A stretch of DNA of 64,000 bases, taken from Maribacter antarcticus DSM 21422. Its GTDB lineage: Bacteria; Bacteroidota; Bacteroidia; Flavobacteriales; Flavobacteriaceae. The position numbers and the translations under genes were made by a program. Below the pieces are notes generated by a model. The model searched no databases and was not told the DNA's origin. It saw only the letters and a program-made list of their open reading frames with translations. Location: the NCBI RefSeq assembly GCF_000621125.1, contig NZ_JHZC01000015.1, positions 50,264 to 114,263 on the forward strand. Reading direction: 5' to 3'. Positions 57,328 through 64,000 of this stretch are shown here, piece after piece (position 1 is the stretch's first letter; each line of letters starts with the position of its first letter).

Positions 57328-59379
57328 ATGAGAATACAACATCCAAGAGCAAGTTTTTTAATTTTGATAAGTGTCTTAATACTTAGTGCATGTGAATCAG
57401 AACCAAAAATATCAGAGAACGCTATAAAACCAAAAATCACAACTCAGGCTGTAAAACATGATACTGATGATCCAGCAATTTGGGTAAATGAAGACAACCC
57501 TGAAGAAAGTCTAATTCTAGGAACCGATAAAAATGAAGATGGTGCATTATACGTTTACGATTTAAGAGGCAATATTATTGAAGATAAGACGGTCAGAGGT
57601 TTAAAACGTCCAAATAATATTGATATTGAAGAATTTGAAATGGATGGTGAGGAATTTTCAATTGCAGTTACTACCGAGCGATTGACAAATAAATTAAGGA
57701 TTTTTAGACTTCCGGAAATGACCCCAATTGATAATGGTGGTATTGAAGTTTTTGAAGGGGAAGCACAAAGAGACCCTATGGGAGTTTCATTATATAAGGA
57801 TGCAAACGATAGGATATTTGCTTTTGTTGGGAGAAAATCTGGACCTAAAGATGGGTATATTTGGCAGTATCAATTAGAAGGTGACGAGAATGGAAATGTA
57901 ATAGGTAGCAAAGTAAGGGCTTTTGGAAAATATAGTGGCGTAAAAGAAGTTGAGGCAATAGTTGTAGATGACGAATTGGGTTATGTGTACTATTCAGATG
58001 AAGGCATAGGGGTGCGAAAATATTATGCAGATGTGGATAAAGGTAATGAAGAGTTGGCACTTTTTGCAACGGAAGGTTTCGCGCGAGATCATGAAGGGAT
58101 AAGTATATACCCTACTGATATTGGTACTGGCTATATCATTGTTTCGGATCAACAAGCGAATAAATTTCAATTATTTTCCAGAGAGGGTACAAAAGAAAAT
58201 CCTCACGAGCATAAATTTGTAAAATCAATTGATGTTTCAACAAACAATAGTGACGGATCTGAGGTAACAAATGCTTCATTGGGAGATTTATTCCCTAAAG
58301 GAATGTTTGTTGCCATGTCGGATAATAAAACATTTCAGCTCTATGCCTGGGAAGATATTGCTGGAGATGATCTTATTATTGCTCCAGATGGATTACCCCA
58401 GCATACCAAAGATGCCATACAGCCAAAGTATATTACCGAAAAGGTTGTTTACGATACAGATGACCCTGCTATCTGGATCAATAAAAATGACCCTACTCAA
58501 AGTTTGATTATTGGTACAGATAAAGAAGATGGCGGTGGGTTATATGTTTTTGATCTGCATGGCAAAATCATTAAAGAAAAAAGCATCCCCAATCTTCAAC
58601 GTCCAAATAATGTTGACATAACTTATGGTTATATCTTAGATGGGAAAAAGATAGATATTGCTGTTACTACGGAAAGAAGTAAAAATCAACTACGCGTTTT
58701 TAGCGTCCCCGATATGAAACCTATTGACGGTGGAGGATTGCCAGTTTTCGCTGACAGAGAAATAAAAGATCCCATGGGACTTGCACTTTATAAAAATCCT
58801 AAAGATGGCCTTGTATATGCCATAGTTGGCCCAAAGGACGGCCCTTCAACAGGATACCTAACCCAATATCGAATTGATAACGCAGGTAATAATAAAGTAA
58901 AATTGACAAAAATTCGAGATTTTGGAAATTATAGTGGTGTTAAAGAAATTGAAGCTATTGCTGTAGATAATGAATTGGGATATGTGTATTGTTCGGATGA
59001 GGCATTTGGTGTTAGAAAGTATTATGCAGATCCGGCCTTGGGAGATGAAGAGTTGGCTTTATTCGGGACAACAGAATTTGGAAGGGATATTGAGGGCATA
59101 AGTATCTACAAGAATGATGATGGTACGGGGTATATTTTAATATCAGATCAGCAACAAAATACATTCAACGTATTTCCTAGAGAAGGTTCCGTAGACAATC
59201 CTCACGACCATGCACTTATAAAGTCTATAGAATTAATGACTCTTGAAAGCGATGGCTCTGAAGTAACTTCGGTTAGTTTGGGTAACGAATTCCCAAAAGG
59301 AATTTTCGTAGCAATGTCCACTGATAAAACATTTCATATCTACGACTGGCGAGATATAGCTGGAGACGATTTAAAGTAA
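57328..59379 (+). CDS. Tandem beta-propeller phytase
   Basis: A 683-residue lipoprotein (signal ending in LILSAC) with two complete beta-propeller phytase domains, about 35-345 and 365-680. Each has the family landmarks HDTDDPAIWV or YDTDDPAIWI, KRPNNIDI or QRPNNVDI, VKEVEAIVVDDELGYVYYSD and VKEIEAIAVDNELGYVYCSD, and EGISIY with SDQQ. Calcium-dependent enzymes of this class remove phosphates from phytate. Double-domain forms are known, often with one imperfect domain; here both look complete. In the second domain DIEGISIY is canonical, and in the first the Ile is His (DHEGISIY). Likely surface-exposed. Confidence 0.93.
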   Translation: MRIQHPRASFLILISVLILSACESEPKISENAIKPKITTQAVKHDTDDPAIWVNEDNPEESLILGTDKNEDGALYVYDLRGNIIEDKTVRGLKRPNNIDIEEFEMDGEEFSIAVTTERLTNKLRIFRLPEMTPIDNGGIEVFEGEAQRDPMGVSLYKDANDRIFAFVGRKSGPKDGYIWQYQLEGDENGNVIGSKVRAFGKYSGVKEVEAIVVDDELGYVYYSDEGIGVRKYYADVDKGNEELALFATEGFARDHEGISIYPTDIGTGYIIVSDQQANKFQLFSREGTKENPHEHKFVKSIDVSTNNSDGSEVTNASLGDLFPKGMFVAMSDNKTFQLYAWEDIAGDDLIIAPDGLPQHTKDAIQPKYITEKVVYDTDDPAIWINKNDPTQSLIIGTDKEDGGGLYVFDLHGKIIKEKSIPNLQRPNNVDITYGYILDGKKIDIAVTTERSKNQLRVFSVPDMKPIDGGGLPVFADREIKDPMGLALYKNPKDGLVYAIVGPKDGPSTGYLTQYRIDNAGNNKVKLTKIRDFGNYSGVKEIEAIAVDNELGYVYCSDEAFGVRKYYADPALGDEELALFGTTEFGRDIEGISIYKNDDGTGYILISDQQQNTFNVFPREGSVDNPHDHALIKSIELMTLESDGSEVTSVSLGNEFPKGIFVAMSTDKTFHIYDWRDIAGDDLK

Positions 59380-59417
59380 ACCAATATTCTATAAATAATC
59401 TTAAACCCCATCTTTAC

Positions 59418-61058
59418 ATGCGTGGTCTAACTAAACATATCTTTTTTATACTATTTTACTGCTTGTTTTCAGTACATAGTTTTTCACAACAAACTCATGT
59501 TAAAACGAAACTTGTTGTTGGGGTTATCGTAGATCAAATGAGAGCGGAATATTTGTATAGATTTCAAGATAAATTTACCAGTAATGGATTTAAACGATTG
59601 ATGAATGATGGCTTTGTTTGCAGAAACACCCATTACAATTACATTCCTACCAAAACCGCACCGGGGCATGCATCAGTTTATACTGGGACTACCCCAAAGT
59701 ACCATGGGATTATTGCCAATGAATGGTATGATCGAGTTTTAAAAAAAGAAATTAATAATGTTGACGATTTTAGCACACAAACATTAGGTGGTGCCGAGGC
59801 TAGCGGGCGACGTTCCCCACATAAAATGTTATCGACAACCATTACCGACGAATTGCAACTATCAAATGATGGTAAGTCGAAGGTAATTAGTATTTCCTTA
59901 AAAGATAGAGGCGCCATTTTACCGGGTGGGCATATGTCTGATGGATCCTATTGGTATGATATTGAAACCGGAAATTTTATTACAAGCACCTATTACAAAC
60001 AAGAACTTCCGAAATGGGTCGAGAAATTCAATAAAAAGGAGCAGGTAAAATCATTGCTGAAAAATGGTTGGCATACTTTGCTGCCTATTCCCAGTTATAC
60101 TGAAAGCACTATTGATGAGCAAACCTTTGAAAAAGTTTTCCATCATAAAAACAATGCTTCTTTTCCTTATGAATTTAAAGGATTATCAGATCAAGAGCAA
60201 TATGACATATTTCAGGAAACTCCATTTGGGAATACTATAGTGGCAATGATGGCTTATGAAGCACTTAAAAATGAGAAATTGGGACAAGGTATTGAAACCG
60301 ATTTTCTGGCAATCAGTTTTTCAAGCACCGATAAAGTTGGGCATGCATTCGGACCTCATTCCATAGAAATAGAAGATACCTATTTACGATTAGACCAAGA
60401 TATTGCTACCTTATTAAACAAGCTAGATGCTCAAGTGGGGAAAGGAAATTACACCTTCTTTTTAACGGCAGATCATGCCGCTACAGATGCGCCACAATAT
60501 CTAATGAACAATAAAATTCCTGCTGGATTTTACAATACTACAAACATAGTGACCCAAGTGAACACACAGTTGGCTAAATCATTTAATGTAGAAGGATTAA
60601 TTGAAAACATGTCTAATGGTCAGTTGTTTTTCAATATGGAAAAGATAAAAGTCAATCAACTTAATTTCAATATTGTTTTAAACGAGAGCAAAAAAGAACT
60701 TTTAAAAATAGAGAGTGTTTTTCAGGTATTACTTCGTCCGGACCTTGAAAAATTTGAATATACAACAGAAGAAAAAGGCATGGTACAACGCGGTTTTCAT
60801 ATAAAGCGTTCGGGCGATATTGTAGTGTTATTTAATCCTTCTTGGAGCAAAGAAAGAGTATATGGCACCGAGCACGGAACAGGATATAGCTATGACACCC
60901 ATGTCCCATTGCTTTGGTACGGAAATAACATTCCCAAAGGATCATCGACAGAACACTATGATATTACAGATATAGCACCGACACTATCGATGTTATTGAA
61001 CATAAAACTCCCTAATGCCAGCATTGGCAGACCCATTAATGAATTGTTTGAGAATTAA
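59418..61058 (+). CDS. pafA: PafA-type alkaline phosphatase
   Basis: A 546-residue exported enzyme (signal to about residue 24, HSFSQQ) of the alkaline phosphatase superfamily. It has the metal-binding GVIVDQMRAEYL, the Thr nucleophile in YIPTKTAPGHAS, and the PafA Lys/Arg pair in SLKDRGAILPGGHMSDG. A second metal site is in FSSTDKVGHAFGPHS and FFLTADHAATD. PafA enzymes hydrolyse a broad range of phosphomonoesters and are made constitutively or under low phosphate. It is the third gene of the PepSY-phytase operon and would finish the dephosphorylation of phytate breakdown products. Confidence 0.92.
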   Translation: MRGLTKHIFFILFYCLFSVHSFSQQTHVKTKLVVGVIVDQMRAEYLYRFQDKFTSNGFKRLMNDGFVCRNTHYNYIPTKTAPGHASVYTGTTPKYHGIIANEWYDRVLKKEINNVDDFSTQTLGGAEASGRRSPHKMLSTTITDELQLSNDGKSKVISISLKDRGAILPGGHMSDGSYWYDIETGNFITSTYYKQELPKWVEKFNKKEQVKSLLKNGWHTLLPIPSYTESTIDEQTFEKVFHHKNNASFPYEFKGLSDQEQYDIFQETPFGNTIVAMMAYEALKNEKLGQGIETDFLAISFSSTDKVGHAFGPHSIEIEDTYLRLDQDIATLLNKLDAQVGKGNYTFFLTADHAATDAPQYLMNNKIPAGFYNTTNIVTQVNTQLAKSFNVEGLIENMSNGQLFFNMEKIKVNQLNFNIVLNESKKELLKIESVFQVLLRPDLEKFEYTTEEKGMVQRGFHIKRSGDIVVLFNPSWSKERVYGTEHGTGYSYDTHVPLLWYGNNIPKGSSTEHYDITDIAPTLSMLLNIKLPNASIGRPINELFEN

Positions 61059-61455
61059 ATGAAAGTACCGGCTAATTATCCTTTTTAAAAGAATACATCG
61101 CTACTTTTAATTAATAATTTCAACTGTGCTTTACCTAAGGTAACAGAAGTAAGTTCTCGCTACTTTCTGTTGGCCTTAAAAAATAAAAACCAGTGAACTT
61201 CGCAACCTTTAGTTTTCAACCTCATTAAAATTAGATGTTTGTTAAACTTATAGCTCAAACCAAGGGGATAAATGTTTGTTAAACTACAAGTCATAAATTA
61301 GAGGGAGTTTTTATTAACTATTCAGCATCACCGAGTTCAGATTTACTATACCATTTTTATAAATAAAAAAACAGTTTTCAACTCTACAATCGATGAGCAC
61401 TTTTTTTGGCTAGGGATTTCATATTACCTATCATGGAAGCAATCGAAGACAATGG
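61059..61455. other. Non-coding stretch with a short direct repeat
   Basis: ATGTTTGTTAAACT occurs at about 61234 and again at about 61270, 36 bp apart. No gene recognised. No clear terminator follows pafA. Confidence 0.4.
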
Positions 61456-61606
61456 CTATCGTAAACTAAAATCAAATTCAATAGAAGACTCATTATTGTT
61501 AAAAAGTACAAACTTACCTTCTAGGTTTTGAGCCAAGGTATAAGTTTTACTATAACTCAAATCCGCTAATAATTCAGCTTTGATTTTATCAATAATTTTC
61601 CATTTC
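61456..61606 (-). pseudogene. Remnant of a small protein, possible lost immunity gene
   Basis: A 49-codon open stretch (KWKIIDKIKAELLADLSYSK..., ending IEFDFSLR) lies immediately downstream of the HExxH protein, without a start codon (TAG AAA TGG). Position matches that of an immunity gene after a toxin gene, but the sequence itself gives no family. Confidence 0.3.
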
Positions 61607-61612
61607 TAAGGA

Positions 61613-62026
61613 TTAAAATTTTTTTTGAAGTTTTATTGTAGGTAAATTTTGAGGATTACCGCGATAGCTACAACCATATTGAAGCGCGTTACATAGCTGA
61701 AAACGTTCTGTTGTTTGACTAAACTGAGGATGCCGCATTTCATCTATAGCACTCTGTCTGTGGTTTTTATTACCACCTGATACATTAAGTCCTAATTGAG
61801 TGTGGTTTATTTCGTGAGAAAGTATACCATTTCGAATATTTTCTACTGAAGCTTCAAAAAAGGTATCAACGTTAAAACTAGAACTATATTCATCCCTTCC
61901 TGTAAGTAGTACCATATTCCCTGACTTTGCTTCTCTAGCATTGCAAAGAGCATCTCCAATATCAGCACTTTTAATCGTGATTATTTCACTTGCACTTAAT
62001 CCGTTGTTTACATCTGCATTTACCAT
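61613..62026 (-). CDS. HExxH protein, likely N-terminally truncated
   Basis: A 137-residue frame; open reading continues upstream to about 62090 (LCALTNSIRDAIETH) without an ATG, so the true protein began further away. It contains the zinc-metallopeptidase motif HEINH in GILSHEINHTQLG, followed by a possible third ligand region (DEMRHPQ). Such short domains occur as C-terminal effectors of Rhs-like or other polymorphic toxins, but no Rhs core is visible here. The upstream part is replaced by insertion-sequence remnants. Function open. Confidence 0.45.
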   Translation of the reverse strand: MVNADVNNGLSASEIITIKSADIGDALCNAREAKSGNMVLLTGRDEYSSSFNVDTFFEASVENIRNGILSHEINHTQLGLNVSGGNKNHRQSAIDEMRHPQFSQTTERFQLCNALQYGCSYRGNPQNLPTIKLQKKF

Positions 62027-62191
62027 ATGTGTTTCAATCGCATCTCTAATACTGTTCGTTAAGGCACATAGTTTACAAAGTTAAAGTCACATGCTTTACA
62101 CTAGATTCTGACTTAGCCTAATTGATACTTGTTTGTCTCTTATGTCCTTTTCGTTAAAGTAACCTAAAAATACGTCTCTATAAAACACGCT

Positions 62192-63120
62192 CTAAATTCC
62201 GTTACCTTGATCTTCAGCACCAATGTATTTTCCCTTAAGTGCTGCAGTTAGATAGACCCAGTAATACGACTTCCAGCGTATGGCTTCATTTTGGCATACC
62301 TTCATCACTTTCATGGTTGATAGGTAGTCATATTTCGGAATTTTCTCAGGGTATGGTCTATTAGAAAAATCATGGCAATCCGCAGGTGTTCTCACCTCTA
62401 AAGATTCATGGGTCCTAATGTGGTTATATTCTTTTACAAAGCTATTCAGGCTGTGTTGTTGAGCCTTCAGGTCGAACGATGAGGGCTTTGCACAAGCTGC
62501 CTTCAAATCACGGTGCATACGTTCGTGCCGTCCGTTCTGGTTCGGGCGTGCCGGGTCGGAATAGACAGGATCGATTCCCAATTCGATGAACCATATGATA
62601 GTCTGATATATCTTTGGATGGCGGCTGCAGATTCGAACAGACTTCCGTTTTTGGTATGTATCTGTTTCGGGATACCGTACTTTCTAAAAACTTTTGTGAA
62701 CTCTTGCTTGGCGAACAGAAGGTTTTCTTTGTAATGTCCCTTTGCCGTAAACAAAAACCTGCTCTTCGAATCGGCAATAGTAAGGAGGTGACAGTATATT
62801 TTATTCCCCGTTAAAAACTTCCCTTTATAGTCTGCGCTCCAAACCTCATTGCACTTCTTAGGATCGAAAATGGGAAATACCGGCTTTACCCTTCTGCTCC
62901 GCTTTTGAGGTTAAACTAGACCATTTTTAAAAAGAATGTTGTGAACCGTAACCACACTTGGAATAAGTTCTTCCGGGTACCGTTTAAACAACAAGCTGCG
63001 GATTTTCTTCGCATCCCAGAGCATGTGTTTGTTTTTTAATTTTAAGATTGATTCTTGAACTTTATGATTGGTTCTGTTGGGGTGGTTGATTGGAGCTCTT
63101 TCTTGTTCGATTACCAACTG
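62192..63120 (-). mobile_element. IS481-type transposase remnant
   Basis: The minus strand encodes an IS481-like transposase: HPNRTNHKVQESILKLKNKH, then WDAKKIRSLLFKRYPE and VVTVHNILFKNGLV, a TAA at 62913, then WSADYKGKFLTGNK (first Asp), TKNGSLFES and, after a frameshift near 62600, DPARPNQNGRHERMHRDLK (Glu). The second catalytic Asp of the usual TDNG motif is Lys (TKNG). With the stop, the frameshift and this change the element is inactive. Its 5' end is fused to a different transposase. Confidence 0.85.
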
Positions 63121-63473
63121 CTTGTGGCTGTCCGATAAATCTGGGAGATGCTCGGTTACTAAATCAGAATAAATATCCTCAAAGACAATACAGTCTCTTC
63201 TTTTGTTAGCATCAGAGATTGTGCTCCTTTTTGGAGAGTAATCAAACTTGCAGTGCAAAATTTTATCACCATAACTTACAATGCCTCCGCACAGTTCACG
63301 CAGTGAATTGCATTCTGAGGTAACCCATATACCATTGTGATTAAGTGTTGGAATGTTGAAAACCGCTTGCAGTAATGATTTGATTTGTGAGCTAAAGCAC
63401 GAGTCGTTATTTTACTCTTATTTAGCAAACTTAGCATTTGACTGAATATCGGCTGTCCAAAAAAAAATAGCAC
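63121..63473 (-). mobile_element. IS4-type (DUF4372) transposase N-terminal fragment
   Basis: GQPIFSQMLSLLNKSKITTR and CKRFSTFQHLITMVYG are the DUF4372 opening of IS4-group transposases of Bacteroidota. After a frameshift at about 63300 the pattern continues (NSLRELCGGIVSYGDKILH, then RSTISDANKRRD). At about 63120 it passes into IS481-like sequence in the same frame. The catalytic domain of this element is missing. Confidence 0.8.
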
Positions 63474-63523
63474 TTTTACCCGTAGTTAAATTTTTAATCA
63501 GAGATTAATTCTTCTGTAATACG

Positions 63524-63553
63524 AAAAAAGCCTCAATTATTGAGGCTTTTTTT
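63524..63553. terminator. Bidirectional rho-independent terminator
   Basis: AAAAAAGCCTCAA, loop TTA, TTGAGGCTTTTTTT. It ends the Crp/Fnr gene read on the minus strand (stop at 63618) and could serve both directions. Confidence 0.88.
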
Positions 63554-63617
63554 ATCTGACACTAATGTTACAAAGACCATAAAACAAGCAAGATACTTGT
63601 AGCAGCTATAGTTTTTG

Positions 63618-63992
63618 TTAGTCTTTGTATTTGTGCGTTTTTCCTAAACGCTTCCGTATTCTACTCAAAGCCTCAGGAGTAATACCTAAATAAGATGCAA
63701 TCATATATTGAGGTATAGATTGTATCACTTTTGGTCTGTCTTTAATCAAATTAGTATACCGCTCTTTTGGGGTATTCAAAATAAAAGAAGCATTAATATC
63801 GCATACTTTTATGTATAAACTTTCAGCTAGCAACTTTCCGAAGTGCACAAAATTTGGAATGGCTTTGTACATAACATCAACATCCTTTTTTTCAAAAACA
63901 ATAACCGTACTATCTTCAGTAGCCTGTAAATAAATCAAAGACTTTTTCTCGGTTAAAAAACTTGCATAATCTGTACAAAACCCACCTTCCAA
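63618..63992 (-). CDS. Crp/Fnr family regulator, cut by window edge
   Basis: The last 124 residues of a Crp/Fnr-type regulator whose start lies beyond the window end. It shows the end of the beta roll (SLIYLQATEDSTVIVFEKKDVD), the dimer helix and a C-terminal HTH (YMIASYLGITPEALSRIRKRLG). It is the same subclass as the regulator at 35294; that HTH reads MIASYLGITNVSLSRLRK. Followed by a strong terminator, so probably monocistronic. Confidence 0.88.
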   Translation of the reverse strand: MEGGFCTDYASFLTEKKSLIYLQATEDSTVIVFEKKDVDVMYKAIPNFVHFGKLLAESLYIKVCDINASFILNTPKERYTNLIKDRPKVIQSIPQYMIASYLGITPEALSRIRKRLGKTHKYKD

Positions 63993-64000
63993 TAAAAATT

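Overview
This window reads as the chromosome of a marine-type Bacteroidota, most likely a Flavobacteriaceae. The composition is AT-rich and the intergenic stretches are long. Families typical of that group are present: DUF6090, DUF4382, DUF547, DUF6797/cytochrome c, TonB-dependent receptor, PafA phosphatase and AraC/TPR regulators. Candidate promoters resemble the Bacteroidota -7 element TAnnTTTG. These family names come from memory of the protein patterns; no database search was run.

From 1 to about 24 kb the coding density is low and gene decay is heavy. Intact genes include a beta-carbonic anhydrase, a leucine-rich repeat protein, a DUF547 protein, a DUF427 protein, an exo/endonuclease-phosphatase lipoprotein, a fused HTH-DUF4870-serine hydrolase, mnmH-selD (tRNA 2-selenouridine synthesis), two lipoproteins, a DUF6642-like protein, a TerB-like protein, DUF6090, an acyltransferase and an ankyrin lipoprotein. 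Between them lie a MutS-family pseudogene, a hybrid histidine kinase pseudogene, a class C beta-lactamase-fold pseudogene and two degraded tRNA-like segments. Several pseudogenes carry in-frame stop codons but few or no frameshifts.

From 24.6 to 29.7 kb there is an AraC-TolB-TPR regulator, then a membrane protein, an alpha/beta hydrolase, an ECF sigma factor and a second membrane protein. The first two genes of that cluster share an identically spaced promoter-like motif, probably read by the sigma factor encoded beside them.

From 29.7 to 44.6 kb lies the most unusual part. A family of 36-37 residue basic peptides occurs in two related types that align without gaps and share the pattern E/A-S-R/K ... 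S-K-R-x-x-W-x-Q. Type 1 is present five times (four of them clustered, two in a perfect-looking 160 bp tandem repeat). Type 2 is present twice intact, once truncated by a CGA-to-TGA change, and once as a scrap. The peptides recur next to intact or decayed copies of a class III nucleotidyl cyclase-TolB-TPR-AraC regulator and next to a duplicated SYLF/YSC84 lipoprotein-like gene. Two copies of the peptide promoter share an inverted repeat (AGTAC-N13-GTACT) upstream of TATCTTTG. A Crp/Fnr regulator and a membrane protein sit between the peptides and the intact cyclase. I cannot assign a function, but this is the best candidate for an undescribed system here.

From 44.8 to 50.6 kb there is an M14 carboxypeptidase-like protein, an IS110 remnant, an SGNH hydrolase pseudogene, a small secreted protein and a DUF4440 pseudogene.

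From 50.9 to 61.1 kb is a coherent phosphate/phytate acquisition locus: TonB-dependent receptor, purple acid phosphatase-like lipoprotein, OmpR-type response regulator and histidine kinase, PepSY-like lipoprotein, tandem-domain beta-propeller phytase and PafA-type alkaline phosphatase. The two structural operons on either side of the regulator pair carry the same operator-like element (ACAGATT-N4-ACAGATT, 7 bp before TAGTTTTA), whose geometry is that of a Pho box.

From 61.4 kb to the end there is a truncated HExxH protein, a chimera of IS4-type and IS481-type transposase fragments, and a Crp/Fnr regulator cut by the window edge.
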